Below, in pieces: positions 8,888-18,922 of a stretch of 64,000 nucleotides of DNA. This DNA is from Lachnospiraceae bacterium. Lineage in GTDB: Bacteria > Bacillota > Clostridia > Lachnospirales > Lachnospiraceae. Location of the stretch: contig JAFUQM010000026.1 in assembly GCA_017472325.1 (NCBI GenBank), positions 1-64,000 on the forward strand. Direction: 5' to 3'. The position numbers and the translations under genes are program-made. Each line of letters begins with the position of its first letter. Position 1 is the stretch's first letter. The notes beneath the pieces were generated by a model. That model did no database searches. It was not told where the DNA came from and saw only the letters and a list, made by a program, of their open reading frames with translations.

Positions 8888-10183
8888 CTATGACTCCATC
8901 ATAATCTCATAAATCTCTATCAGTCTGCGGTAATTCGCATCTCCATTGTGTGTCACCCTTGCCCGTCTTGCCGCAGACTCTGATATTTGTCTCGCAAATT
9001 CATCATTATCAAATACACGACTAATACATGCTACAAGCTGCTCACAGTTGCCTTTTGGATAAGTCAGTCCTTCCACACCGTCTAGCATCATATCTGGTAC
9101 ACCACCAACTTCAGATGCCACACACGGCACTCCAAGCAACATAGCTTCGCCCAAAGAATTGGGAGAATTCTCCAAAGCGGAAGCAAGTACATGCACATGA
9201 CTTTTTAAAAACTGCTTTTTCATTGCCTCTGCATCTAATTTTCCCAAAAAGACAACTGCTTCTTCCAAGCGAAACTCGTGAATCAAATCTAATAAATATT
9301 TTCCGTAAGAGGAAATTTTCAATTTTTCTTTCCAGGTTGTATAAGCAGTAACAATATCTCCTGCTACATACAATTTACAATCTGGATATCGTTCTCTTAG
9401 CTTAGCCATTGCCTTCAACATATAATGCAAACCCTTAATCGGATAATTTCCCTGACTTATAAAAATGGAATACCTCTCACAATCCTCTAAACACCATGCA
9501 CCCTCATAAAAATTACTTCTTAGTGTTTCATTCATAAAAAGATAACGTGCTTTTGGATTTACCGCATAGGTTTCTTCCCTATCAAAGGTTGTTCTTCCTG
9601 TAATATTGCCAGTCAAGCGTAGCGCCTGATTCTCCCGTTCTCCACGCATAACAAATTTTCTTTGTTGCTGCACCAGATTATCTTTTCTTAGGAAATCACG
9701 CAGTGTCCACCGTTTCTGCACTATTTGCGGAACATCTGCCATATATACCTTTGCATATGCTGCACAAAGTCCCTGAATGCCCACAAGGCTTCTTTCTGGC
9801 TTACCGAATGCTTTGAGTGCCGCATAAGTATGCCCAAACTCTGTTCCAAAGCAGTGTATCAAATCCGGCTGACAATCTGCCAGAATTTCTTCAAACCGGC
9901 TTTCTAATACAACATCATAAGTTTCGGGACAACGGGTATTTTCTACAAAACCATAGCATTCAACGTCCTGAATCATAATCGGATTACCACCAGATGTCAT
10001 AAGCATCGGATATGCCTTTTCATCCTCCACAGGAAAACAAACTGCCAGTTTCACCCCAGCATCTGCATTTTCTATTATTTTCTTTGCAATACCTGTAAGC
10101 CAGCCTTCCTTATTGCTTGCAGGACATCCAAGCGCCTCTGCCACAAACGGCAACATAATATTGCATACCCAAAGTATTTTCAT
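8888..10183 (-). CDS. Family 4 glycosyltransferase
   Basis: About 431 residues from the ATG at 10183, which has GGAGG 7 nt upstream; the in-frame ATG 36 bp earlier has no such site. N-terminal MKILWVCNIMLPFVAEALG, FISQGNYPIKGLHYMLKAM at the inter-domain hinge and ASALENSPNSLGEAMLLGVPC (E-x7-E region) place it in GT4. It differs from its GT4 neighbour (7698-8882), so it is not a recent duplicate. Cytoplasmic glycan assembly is inferred from context. Confidence 0.85.
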   Translation of the reverse strand: MKILWVCNIMLPFVAEALGCPASNKEGWLTGIAKKIIENADAGVKLAVCFPVEDEKAYPMLMTSGGNPIMIQDVECYGFVENTRCPETYDVVLESRFEEILADCQPDLIHCFGTEFGHTYAALKAFGKPERSLVGIQGLCAAYAKVYMADVPQIVQKRWTLRDFLRKDNLVQQQRKFVMRGERENQALRLTGNITGRTTFDREETYAVNPKARYLFMNETLRSNFYEGAWCLEDCERYSIFISQGNYPIKGLHYMLKAMAKLRERYPDCKLYVAGDIVTAYTTWKEKLKISSYGKYLLDLIHEFRLEEAVVFLGKLDAEAMKKQFLKSHVHVLASALENSPNSLGEAMLLGVPCVASEVGGVPDMMLDGVEGLTYPKGNCEQLVACISRVFDNDEFARQISESAARRARVTHNGDANYRRLIEIYEIMMES

Positions 10184-10230
10184 CGTTTTCCTCCACTTCA
10201 ACTCTGATACAGTCTCCATGCTGAATAACT

Positions 10231-11046
10231 CTACTTCCGTTGATACAGCAAATCTTTCATTTTGTTATACATACCAGACCACTTTTCATTCTGCGCTATC
10301 CTGCTTCTAAGCGGCGCAAGTGTTATCCACAAAATTAGTTTATATTTTAATATTTGCCCACTCGTCATGTATTTGCGGACAATTTCTGTATGTTCCTTTT
10401 TGGAGCGTTTGACATTCTCTTTTGTCTCCGAAAAGCCACCACCTTCATAATCTGCCACAGTCACATTCATATACTTAGGTCTTGCTTCCCCCACAAAATA
10501 ACTCCACAAAAAATGTTCATAATCAGCTCGTACTTTATATTCTGGTAAATATGCACGTCTACGCATCAAAGAAAGTGCATAGAAGCACGTCTGATGGCAT
10601 GGCACATTTCGATAACATGCAAACGCATCTATATGCGGATTAGATGCCACAACCGTATCTGTCAGTGCAGTATACGTATTGCCATAGTAAATCAGCGCAT
10701 GCTGTTTGCCATTGTCTCTTTCATCCTCTGTAATACATCTGTTTACCTGTTCTAACACTGTATTGTCGTGGAATAGGTCTCCACAATTCAAAAATAACAG
10801 ATATTGCCCCTGTGCTTTCTCTATTGCTTGGTTCATCGCCTCATAAATACCAGTATCTTTTTCTCTATATATCCGGATTTTTTCGTTGATAGGAAGACTT
10901 TCCACTGAGCCATCTTTAGAAAACCCATCCTTCACAACAATTTCATAATCTGTATACGTTTGACCTAAAATACTATTTACCGTCTCTGTCAACTTATTGC
11001 CTGCATTCAAACAAACTACAATAATACTGAATCTACTTTGCTTCAT
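10231..11046 (-). CDS. Family 2 glycosyltransferase, WcaE-like
   Basis: About 271 residues. FSIIVVCLNAGNKLTETVNSI, VVKDGFSKDGS, YREKDTGIYEAMNQAIEKA and LFLNCGDLFHD follow the pattern of WcaE-type GT2 enzymes, in which NxGD replaces the usual DxD. The ATG at 11046 is preferred over the in-frame GTG three bases upstream; the GGAAGGG site is about 14 nt away for either, so initiation may be weak. It sits 25 bp after the EpsG-like gene. Substrate unknown. Confidence 0.8.
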   Translation of the reverse strand: MKQSRFSIIVVCLNAGNKLTETVNSILGQTYTDYEIVVKDGFSKDGSVESLPINEKIRIYREKDTGIYEAMNQAIEKAQGQYLLFLNCGDLFHDNTVLEQVNRCITEDERDNGKQHALIYYGNTYTALTDTVVASNPHIDAFACYRNVPCHQTCFYALSLMRRRAYLPEYKVRADYEHFLWSYFVGEARPKYMNVTVADYEGGGFSETKENVKRSKKEHTEIVRKYMTSGQILKYKLILWITLAPLRSRIAQNEKWSGMYNKMKDLLYQRK

Positions 11047-11071
11047 CACATCAAACCATGCCCTTCCAGCT

Positions 11072-12178
11072 CTAATATATTTCCTCTGTCATATCTACAT
11101 CATGTTGCAGCACCCACGTCTGATATGGCACAATGCGAAGCTCATGCGCACTCGCTTTTCTAAGAAAGATTGCCAAATACAATACACCTGCCGCAATCAC
11201 TGCAACCTTAAAAAATCCTCGTACCTTCCTCTTTGATATACTATTTACCAAGCTAGGAATCAAGAAAACATGTCCAATCGTCATATAATAGCCAATTCTT
11301 GATATCTCCGGCAAAAAAGAACCACATGTATATAGCAGTAACGCCAGGATATTCAGATTAAAATAAAACGTATTCTGAGCATTTCCACGAATTGCCTGTT
11401 TATAGCAAAGCAAGGCAAGCACAAGCACCGCAATACAACGCATAATATTAATGATACTTGTTCCACCTTCCAGAAACATTGTCTCCTGATAACTCGGGTA
11501 TACCAGCAAAATCAGCTTCAGATAATATTCTCCGAATAGCAACCCACTCACTGCCAGCACACACATAGCGATAATTTGCCAACGTTTCCACACTCTGTTT
11601 GCCAATATATATAATGGAATGACAATCAGTGCCGACTTATGAATTGTAGCAACCACCAAAATAATCAGTATAAACTTCACATACTGTTTCTTCATCGCAT
11701 ACTTTGCCGCATAAAAAGCTGCAGCAAGCGCTAAATAATAACGCACGGTATTTAATGTCTGAAAATAGTAGGTCAACAGCATAAACAGCGTAAATGAAAA
11801 GAAAAAATCGTCACTTTGGTCGTACAATGCTTTTACCATAAATAGGATTGTTGCAAAGGCAAATAATGCAAGTATTGTAAGCTCCGTATCCACACCAAAA
11901 ATAAACTGCATCAAGCGTACAACAGCATTAAATCCAAATTCTGTTGGTACATATTCTCCAAGTGCAATCAGATCAAAAAAATATAAATAACGGTCGTAAT
12001 CATTCCCCACATATCTCCGGCATGAAGACACTGCAAATAGCAACAGAAAAATTGCTGTTAACAAAACCCAGTTACATACCTGGCGTCTGCTCAATACGCC
12101 TTTTTGTACCGTATCACTTTTTTTCACAAACGCAGCCAGACATATCGTAATGATTGTCAGTGCAATATAAACACCCAT
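11072..12178 (-). CDS. EpsG-family polysaccharide polymerase
   Basis: A 368-residue polytopic membrane protein with about ten hydrophobic segments. The conserved stretch SSCRRYVGNDYDRYLYFF, followed by EFGFNAVVRLMQ, is the EpsG-family hallmark. Family knowledge: EpsG proteins are Wzy-like polymerases in Firmicutes exopolysaccharide loci, acting on lipid-linked repeat units outside the membrane. It is the only polymerase candidate in the operon. The start at 12178 has AAGGAAGCAGAGG just upstream. Confidence 0.8.
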   Translation of the reverse strand: MGVYIALTIITICLAAFVKKSDTVQKGVLSRRQVCNWVLLTAIFLLLFAVSSCRRYVGNDYDRYLYFFDLIALGEYVPTEFGFNAVVRLMQFIFGVDTELTILALFAFATILFMVKALYDQSDDFFFSFTLFMLLTYYFQTLNTVRYYLALAAAFYAAKYAMKKQYVKFILIILVVATIHKSALIVIPLYILANRVWKRWQIIAMCVLAVSGLLFGEYYLKLILLVYPSYQETMFLEGGTSIINIMRCIAVLVLALLCYKQAIRGNAQNTFYFNLNILALLLYTCGSFLPEISRIGYYMTIGHVFLIPSLVNSISKRKVRGFFKVAVIAAGVLYLAIFLRKASAHELRIVPYQTWVLQHDVDMTEEIY

Positions 12179-12202
12179 CCTCTGCTTCCTTTCGACATCA
12201 GT

Positions 12203-12979
12203 CTACTTCGCTTCCTTAATTCCTTTTCGCATAATTGTATATGCCTTTTTCCACGGAATCTCCTGACACATGACATTTTTGTGTTTCAAAAGAAAACGAA
12301 GTGCTATCAATTTAGCAAGCCTGCCATACAAATAATGATACAGCACTCCTCTATCGTAGAAAAACTTCTCATGATATCCACTAAACCACGTCGATTCCCG
12401 TTCCGTTTCCCTTCCTAAGGTTACTGGGGCTTTATATACCTTTAATCCTTTTTTTAATACTTCTCTGATAAACAGACTATCTTCTCCGTTACTATATTTC
12501 GCTCCACCGCCAAACAACAAAGAAAATGTAATATTGTTTTTATGCAGCTTCTCTACCTTTGCTGCAAAGCTATATGTCGGATAACGCCCGCTATTATATA
12601 CTTTCACCTTACCATAGGAATCAATGTGATATGTTCTTCTTGACTCGCCAACATCAATGTTAAACAATATCATATCCGCTTCTGGGTTTTTACGAAACTC
12701 ATCCAATACAAGTTTTTCATAATCATCACTGTATACAATATCTTCATCTGAAAATAGGCAGATATCCCTATCTGCCCGTAAAAGTGCATTATTTCTACTA
12801 AGTCCTACGCCTCTTTCCGCAAAGGAATACGCCTTGATTGTATGCCCTTTTCGTTCAAACTCATCATACGCAAATTCCTGCCCCTGATTAACAATAATTG
12901 CATCTGAGGAAATATTCATCTGTTCTGCCAGTTCTCTCGGCTTTTTATCCACTGCGGATACTAGTAATTGCAATTCCAT
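12203..12979 (-). CDS. Family 2-like glycosyltransferase
   Basis: About 258 residues from ATG 12979, which has GGAG 6 nt upstream; the longer in-frame start at 13015 would overlap the Wzz-like gene and lacks a site. GVGLSRNNALLRADRDICLFSDEDIVY contains the SDED metal-binding position of GT2 enzymes. The N-terminal fold is short and diverged (no classical VxVPxYN). It follows the Wzz-like gene by 13 bp. Donor unknown; related proteins occur in capsule loci. Confidence 0.7.
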   Translation of the reverse strand: MELQLLVSAVDKKPRELAEQMNISSDAIIVNQGQEFAYDEFERKGHTIKAYSFAERGVGLSRNNALLRADRDICLFSDEDIVYSDDYEKLVLDEFRKNPEADMILFNIDVGESRRTYHIDSYGKVKVYNSGRYPTYSFAAKVEKLHKNNITFSLLFGGGAKYSNGEDSLFIREVLKKGLKVYKAPVTLGRETERESTWFSGYHEKFFYDRGVLYHYLYGRLAKLIALRFLLKHKNVMCQEIPWKKAYTIMRKGIKEAK

Positions 12980-12992
12980 AAGAAACTCCGTT

Positions 12993-14045
12993 CTATTGAT
13001 CTGATGATTCTCCAACTATTACAACTGCTGATGCTGCCGCCTTTTTTCTTCCCATCATATAATACTGATGAAAAAGTGTGCTATTGATATCCTCAATTTC
13101 AGCGCCAATAATTATTAAGTTGTAATTTAATAATTCCGTAATTTGTTTTTCTATTAGTTTACCATTACGTTTCCCATATGGTACTTTTAATATGACCGCA
13201 TCACACTCTGTACGAAGTTTGGCATAATCTGTTGCCAGTTGTGTGTCCAAATCTCCTATGGTAACATGTGCTATTTTATCTATATCTATTTTATTAATTT
13301 CAGACAAATATTTTCTTTGATATGCAATATTATTCTTCCGCTGCTTTTCATTGGCTTCCCGCTGCCATCCATCCGCAAATGTCATTCCTAACACCGGATA
13401 GCCGTATCGCTTTTGAAACGCAATCGGAATATAAATAGAATCATCTAGCGCAAAATAGAGCAATAGCGCCAGTACCGATATGACAAACCCTGCTACTGCT
13501 CCTGCCACTGCCACACGCAACGTATCTAACTCTACCACAACAAGGCTAGAAGGCACTCTTTGCATTACCTCAACACCTTTGAATTCCTTCATTACATCTA
13601 CAAAGTGCAACATCGACTGCTCTGTCGCATCTGCAATCCGCTGTGTCAGTTCTTGGTCTGTCGTTGTAACAACAATAGAAAGCAATCGGATATCTGAAAG
13701 CGGTTCCACATAAACTGCATCTGAAATAATTTCAGCCGGTACATCCCCCAACAATTCTACCGAATACCCCTGTATTTCATCCGTTTTCATAAGACTGTTC
13801 CATGTATAGTCATTGTAATGCTGATATACATCACCATTTTCATCCACATTGAATTCCAGATAATATTTATACTGTGCACGATATTCTCTTGCCGGTGCAT
13901 ACACCACATGAGTCAACATATAAATAGCAGTTGTTATTATTGTTCCCACTGCAACAGAAAGCAGTACAATCCACAATTTTCTTATGAATAATAAAAATAG
14001 CAGTTTACCATCAATTCCTTCCTGCATCCATTCTCTTTCTGTCAT
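12993..14045 (-). CDS. Wzz/CpsC-like chain-length protein with P-loop-less kinase-like tail
   Basis: A 350-residue protein with a membrane segment at about 24-44, an extracytoplasmic region 45-180 and a second segment at about 183-205: the Wzz/CpsC layout. The cytoplasmic tail (210-350) resembles the end of BY-kinase CpsD (ECDAVILKVPYGKRNGKLIE, then IIIGAEIEDIN). I find no Walker A motif or tyrosine cluster. Family knowledge: Wzz proteins set polymer length, and Firmicutes usually pair them with a separate CpsD kinase; none lies in the window. The start has AAAGGAGCC 5 nt upstream. Confidence 0.8.
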   Translation of the reverse strand: MTEREWMQEGIDGKLLFLLFIRKLWIVLLSVAVGTIITTAIYMLTHVVYAPAREYRAQYKYYLEFNVDENGDVYQHYNDYTWNSLMKTDEIQGYSVELLGDVPAEIISDAVYVEPLSDIRLLSIVVTTTDQELTQRIADATEQSMLHFVDVMKEFKGVEVMQRVPSSLVVVELDTLRVAVAGAVAGFVISVLALLLYFALDDSIYIPIAFQKRYGYPVLGMTFADGWQREANEKQRKNNIAYQRKYLSEINKIDIDKIAHVTIGDLDTQLATDYAKLRTECDAVILKVPYGKRNGKLIEKQITELLNYNLIIIGAEIEDINSTLFHQYYMMGRKKAAASAVVIVGESSDQ

Positions 14046-14092
14046 AGCGGCTCCTTTTTGTCTATTCGCATTCTACCTAGCGTAATAATATA

Positions 14093-15490
14093 CTATTTCA
14101 TATCTGTTTTCTTCATCGCAGTTGTTTGATTCGCATCGACACCTTCCGTACTCTCTGGTTTCAATAAAATCTTGAGTGTCAAAAGCATCAACTTAATATC
14201 CATCCATACGCTATAATTTTCTATATAAAACAAATCCAGTTTTAATTTATCATATGGTGTTGTGTTGTATTTGCCATATACTTGCGCATATCCCGCAAGC
14301 CCTGCCTTTACTTTTGTACGATATACAAACTCTGGCATCTCTTCCACATATTGCGCAATAATCTCCGGTCTTTCCGGGCGTGGTCCGATAAAAGACATCT
14401 CGCCCTTTAATATATTGATCAACTGCGGCAATTCATCAATACGTACCATACGGATAAATTTGCCAATCGGTGTAATTCTGTCATCATTTTTGGATGCCAA
14501 TCTAGCCACACCATCTTTTTCAGCATCCACACGCATACTACGGAATTTGAGAATATAAAACTCCTGCATATCTCTTGTACAACGTACCTGCTTGTACAAC
14601 ACCGGCCCTCTGTCATATAGCTTAATGGCAATTGCAGTCACAAGCATAAACGGAGATGCCAGCACAACTAAAATCAACGCACACACAATATCAATCGTTC
14701 TCTTTACAAAGCGCTGTTCAAAAGTCAACACATATTCCCTCAGGAACAGAATTGGCGTGTCAAATAAATGCAGCTGGTCTGCACCTCTTAACATAATATC
14801 CGGAATCTTCGGCATCATATATACGCGAATAGAATCTCCGTAACAGAATTTTAACAGCTTATTGCGTACCTCTACTGGGATATCCCACAACACAAGTGCA
14901 TCATATCCCTTCTTTGCCTCCATCTCAATCTGCTCCGTCCCTGCTTCTATATGAATCGATTTCTCAATTTTATATTTATCAGGTCTGCTTTTAAATTTTT
15001 CTGTAATATCATCAATCGATCGCTCCCCATAAACAAGAAGCAGCTTTCTTGGTGGAAAGACTTTCTTATATAAATGGTTACACCCTGCCGTCCATACGCC
15101 AGCCAGAACAATATCTGCTAGTGTTACATATATTATTGGTACAACCGGTGCTACCCAACCATACATCAATGAGATTTGCATATAAGAAATCACATTGGCG
15201 CATACAAGAGAGAAACATTGCGAGAAAAATACATCTCCAGCCTTTAGATAGCCTATTTTCATACCACCATACATCTGCATAAAGAAAAATAGCAATAGAA
15301 AATATACCAACAGTATCAAGACATGTCCACGGAAATAGAATTTGATTCCGACATCTCTCTGATAACCTCTCAATACAAGCGGATAATATATCTGAAACCA
15401 TGCAAAAGCATAAATTCCCACCTGCAATAAGATTCCCACAAGTGATAATTGTAATATAATTAGTCTTTTTAATGATTCTATTTTTTTCAC
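14093..15490 (-). CDS. Polyprenyl-phosphate sugar-1-phosphate transferase (initiating enzyme)
   Basis: A 465-residue WbaP/CpsE-type protein: four or five hydrophobic segments in 1-130, a CoA-binding-like middle, a further segment near 270-290 and the catalytic domain (YKQVRCTRDMQEFYILKFRS, then FIRMVRIDELPQLINILKGE, GPRPERPE and KAGLAGYAQVYG). Family knowledge: it loads the first sugar phosphate onto undecaprenyl phosphate and so starts repeat-unit assembly. It starts with GTG (15490), supported by AAGGAG 5 nt upstream. It is 12 bp after the GtrII-like gene. Sugar specificity cannot be assigned. Confidence 0.9.
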   Translation of the reverse strand: MKKIESLKRLIILQLSLVGILLQVGIYAFAWFQIYYPLVLRGYQRDVGIKFYFRGHVLILLVYFLLLFFFMQMYGGMKIGYLKAGDVFFSQCFSLVCANVISYMQISLMYGWVAPVVPIIYVTLADIVLAGVWTAGCNHLYKKVFPPRKLLLVYGERSIDDITEKFKSRPDKYKIEKSIHIEAGTEQIEMEAKKGYDALVLWDIPVEVRNKLLKFCYGDSIRVYMMPKIPDIMLRGADQLHLFDTPILFLREYVLTFEQRFVKRTIDIVCALILVVLASPFMLVTAIAIKLYDRGPVLYKQVRCTRDMQEFYILKFRSMRVDAEKDGVARLASKNDDRITPIGKFIRMVRIDELPQLINILKGEMSFIGPRPERPEIIAQYVEEMPEFVYRTKVKAGLAGYAQVYGKYNTTPYDKLKLDLFYIENYSVWMDIKLMLLTLKILLKPESTEGVDANQTTAMKKTDMK

Positions 15491-15502
15491 AATAACTCCT
15501 TC

Positions 15503-17074
15503 TTATCGCATTTTGATTACCAATATGCCATCTACCATCCTGACAGAATCCTGTGCCGGGAAAGTTCCCATATTTTGTACCGTTTCCATTTGCGACAATG
15601 TGCTTTCTTCCTCATCCGTTGCTTCTAACAAACTAACATTCAAATAATGTTTCATGAATGACACATAGCTGTCTGTTTTATCCAAAACATAATCGCTTCT
15701 CGACGCATAATAACCACGAAGTACTTCCAACGTTGCTTCTGTAGTTGGATATTTGTTATAATCTGGAAAACCTCCGACAAATGCTACTTTAACCCACGGA
15801 TGGTACTCTTCCATTTGCTCAATGCGATCTACAATCCGCAGACACAACGAATAGCTTTTCTCATACCGTTCATTCATATTGTAATATGCAATATTAGACA
15901 TGAGGAAAAAGTTAAATACCATAACAAAAGTTGAAACAACGCATATCCACTGGCATGCAATTGCCGGCTTTTCCTGAAACATGCACATACGTAACGTATA
16001 CCGTTCCGCCAGAACAATACCAAAAATGAACAACAATGCCCACGGCATACGCAATAACAAATAAACGAATGTATCCGGAAACATCACACAGACAATCGTT
16101 GCTCCTAACGGTAAAAATACTACCAAAAGTACCGCCAGTACCATGCGGTCAACTCTTTTTAAACGTCCGTTTTTGACAAATGCAATAATATACATTACAA
16201 CACAGAGCAAAATAATAACATAAAATGCTATTGCCATAAATCCGTTTGTTGTCAATACATTGCCAGAAAATGCAAAACTTGCAAAATTATGGTACGCCTC
16301 GTATATACCTCTTGGAATATCAGAAATGACTATACTGTCAATTCTATCTGTTCCACTATATCCGGAAAGTTCTACATTTTTTACCGCTTGCATTACTTTC
16401 ACAGAAATGACATATAAAACATAGCCAACTATGCCCATTGTCATATCATTTCTAATCTTAATCCATATTACTTTTATACTATCTTCTTCAATCAACTCCA
16501 GAAGCAGTGTCAATATACAAATCACAATCGTAAAGGACATATATGCCTGATATGTGCCAATGCTAAGCGCAAGTAATACTGCTCCAAGCATCCAACCATG
16601 CTTCTTGCGGTCTGTCACTAGAAAAGCAAGCGTGCTAAGCAAAAGTGCAAGCATATAGCCATCAAATGTATACATATAGCAGATGGTAGATGCAATGGTT
16701 GGGAATGTCACGAGCATTCCAGAAGTCAGTACAATAAAAATCGGACTTTCTATATGAAAAATTTCTACGATAACTGCTGCTGTAATTCCTAAAAACAAAA
16801 TACCCAAAAGTCCATTTACAAGTGGTAGATTAAAATAAGAACTAATGCCACACATATACGTAAGAAATGGTCTGCCTGAACTGAGCATATCCTGGTCGGA
16901 ATAAAGATTCCACATACTATCCCATGTCAGCAAAGTATTCGTCAGTGCATAAATATGTGTCACAATTCCAATCACCACTGCAGATATAAACGCAGTCTTC
17001 CATGACGGTTTTAATGCCTTATACACTTTGCCTATCAACTGATCTGGTGCTACCATTTGCTTCATAAATGTCAT
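15503..17074 (-). CDS. GtrII-type membrane glucosyltransferase
   Basis: A 523-residue protein with about ten membrane segments. The segment TWDSMWNLYSDQDMLSSGRP near residue 52 matches the first outer loop of GtrII-domain proteins, and the C-terminal about 80 residues are extracytoplasmic. Family knowledge: GtrII enzymes transfer glucose from polyprenyl-P-glucose (made by GtrB) to an outer polysaccharide. The gene just upstream is GtrB-like, supporting this. No GtrA-type flippase gene is seen beside them. The start at 17074 lies close to GGGAG. Confidence 0.75.
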   Translation of the reverse strand: MTFMKQMVAPDQLIGKVYKALKPSWKTAFISAVVIGIVTHIYALTNTLLTWDSMWNLYSDQDMLSSGRPFLTYMCGISSYFNLPLVNGLLGILFLGITAAVIVEIFHIESPIFIVLTSGMLVTFPTIASTICYMYTFDGYMLALLLSTLAFLVTDRKKHGWMLGAVLLALSIGTYQAYMSFTIVICILTLLLELIEEDSIKVIWIKIRNDMTMGIVGYVLYVISVKVMQAVKNVELSGYSGTDRIDSIVISDIPRGIYEAYHNFASFAFSGNVLTTNGFMAIAFYVIILLCVVMYIIAFVKNGRLKRVDRMVLAVLLVVFLPLGATIVCVMFPDTFVYLLLRMPWALLFIFGIVLAERYTLRMCMFQEKPAIACQWICVVSTFVMVFNFFLMSNIAYYNMNERYEKSYSLCLRIVDRIEQMEEYHPWVKVAFVGGFPDYNKYPTTEATLEVLRGYYASRSDYVLDKTDSYVSFMKHYLNVSLLEATDEEESTLSQMETVQNMGTFPAQDSVRMVDGILVIKMR

Positions 17075-17116
17075 CTATCTCCCAAACTAGATTTGAATTT
17101 TATACAATATCTACTA

Positions 17117-18046
17117 TCAAAACTCTTCCTTCACAAGATAAAGAGGTCTCTGCTTTACTTCCATATACATCTTCGCCATATACTGTCCAACGATACCCAG
17201 ACAAAAAAGCTGCACACCGCTAATAAGTGAAATAATACATACTAATGACGGCCATCCAGCAACTGGGTCACCAAACACAAGCGCTCTCACAAAAACGAAT
17301 AACAAAAGCAGAATCGAAAGAATACAAAAAAGCAACCCAACAATTGCCGACAGTGACAGTGGCATCGTCGAAAACGCCATAATTCCATCCAGAGAATATA
17401 ATAATAACGACCAGAAGGACCACTTCGTCTCTCCCTTTGTCCTCTCAATATTCTCGTACTCTAACCATTTTGTCTCATAACCAACCCAGCCAAAGATGCC
17501 TTTGGTAAAACGATTATATTCCTTCATCGCCAAAACAGCATCAACCACTTGTCTGGTCATAAGACGATAATCTCTCGCTCCGTCTACAATTTCCGTCTTA
17601 GAAATCTTTTTCATCAATCTATAAAATCGTCTCGCAAAAAAGGAGCGAATCACCGGTTCTCCCTTTCTGGAAACACGTCTTGTTGCCACAGAATCATATC
17701 CCTGGTCTATATAAGAAAACATCTCCGGCAGTAATGCTGGTGGGTCCTGTAAATCCACATCCATTACAACAACGTAATCACCTGTCGATTTTTGCAAACA
17801 CGCAAAGATAGCAGCTTCCTTCCCAAAATTCCTTGAAAATGACACAAGGTGGATTCTTGTATCCCTCTCATGCAACCTCTTCACTTCTGCTACCGTTCCA
17901 TCCCGTGAGCCATCATCCACATATAAGAGTTCCACTTCCAATTCTTTCTCTTCAAAATAAGTATTCAGTTTGCTAACTTCTTCATAAAACGGTACAACCG
18001 TCTCTTCCTCATTGTAGCATGGCACTACAATACTTAGTTTTTTCAT
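17117..18046 (-). CDS. GtrB-like polyprenyl-phosphate glycosyltransferase
   Basis: About 309 residues from ATG 18046 (GGAG 6 nt upstream; the ATG 12 bp earlier overlaps that site). KLSIVVPCYNEEETV, VDDGSRDGT, SFSRNFGKEAA and VVMDVDLQDPP are DPM1/GtrB signatures, followed by two C-terminal membrane segments (about 225-250 and 262-285). Family knowledge: it forms undecaprenyl-P-glucose or a similar donor. The downstream neighbour is the GtrII-like transferase, suggesting side-chain decoration outside the cell. Confidence 0.85.
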   Translation of the reverse strand: MKKLSIVVPCYNEEETVVPFYEEVSKLNTYFEEKELEVELLYVDDGSRDGTVAEVKRLHERDTRIHLVSFSRNFGKEAAIFACLQKSTGDYVVVMDVDLQDPPALLPEMFSYIDQGYDSVATRRVSRKGEPVIRSFFARRFYRLMKKISKTEIVDGARDYRLMTRQVVDAVLAMKEYNRFTKGIFGWVGYETKWLEYENIERTKGETKWSFWSLLLYSLDGIMAFSTMPLSLSAIVGLLFCILSILLLLFVFVRALVFGDPVAGWPSLVCIISLISGVQLFCLGIVGQYMAKMYMEVKQRPLYLVKEEF

Positions 18047-18138
18047 ACCAATCTCCATTCTGAAGTATTACCACCGTTGTCTGGCTCAATATGTCCGCAT
18101 CCATTTTACCACAATTTTCCCTATATGAAAATGCGTTT

Positions 18139-18885
18139 CTATAATCTTCTTTTTACTGTTCTAATCGCATAAAACACAAAATTATATGCACTATAAAGCA
18201 AACTCAGCTTTTCTACCTTACGATAAAGATTCCAAATTCTCTGAATTGCTGCAAATTTATTTGATGAAAGCGAATTGGCAGGTCTTCTGTACAGCACAAG
18301 AACCTCATCCACTCCGTATGCTGTGTAATTCTGCCGCAGAATATTCCACCATGTTGCCGTATCCTCGCTTTTCACATCCGGCATATACATCAGGTGCTTT
18401 GGAATCTTCTCAGTATCAAACAGAACAGTGCTTGTAAATATAATTGTATTTTTTAACGCTTCTCTATAAGTCAGACTTTCTGGCACGTGAGCTATCTTGC
18501 CTTTCCCAACTCCATTTTCATCTGCATATTCATAAGAAGAAAATACAAAACCTGCATTTTTTTCTCTCATCAACGCCAATTCTTTCTCAAGCTTGTCCGG
18601 TTTCCAAATATCATCAGCATCCAAAAAAGCAATATAACGTCCTTTTGCCACATCAAGTCCTGCATTTCTTGCCAATGCCGCTGTCCCTTGCTTTTGGGGA
18701 ATAATCAGATGAATCCGGTCATTTGTCATCTTCTCTACAATTTCCTGGGTTTTATCTACCGAACCATCTTCCACAATTAAGAGTTCCCAGTCTGGATAGG
18801 TCTGTGCCATCACAGAAGCAACCGTTTCTTCTATATACTTTTCTGCATTGTAAGCTGGTATGATAATACTCACCGTTTTATTCAT
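18139..18885 (-). CDS. Family 2 glycosyltransferase
   Basis: About 248 residues starting at ATG 18885. GGAG lies 8 nt upstream, while an ATG two codons earlier is too close to it. VSIIIPAYNAEKYIEETVASV, VEDGSVDKT, AARNAGLDVAKGRYIAFLDADD (DxD motif) and a W at KPDKLEKELAL fit GT2 enzymes of capsule loci (TuaG-like). It is the first gene of the 14-gene operon, right behind a promoter (18923-18931). Donor and acceptor unknown. Confidence 0.85.
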   Translation of the reverse strand: MNKTVSIIIPAYNAEKYIEETVASVMAQTYPDWELLIVEDGSVDKTQEIVEKMTNDRIHLIIPQKQGTAALARNAGLDVAKGRYIAFLDADDIWKPDKLEKELALMREKNAGFVFSSYEYADENGVGKGKIAHVPESLTYREALKNTIIFTSTVLFDTEKIPKHLMYMPDVKSEDTATWWNILRQNYTAYGVDEVLVLYRRPANSLSSNKFAAIQRIWNLYRKVEKLSLLYSAYNFVFYAIRTVKRRL

Positions 18886-18922
18886 TGCCATATCTCCATC
18901 CACTATTTACTCATTAAATTTT

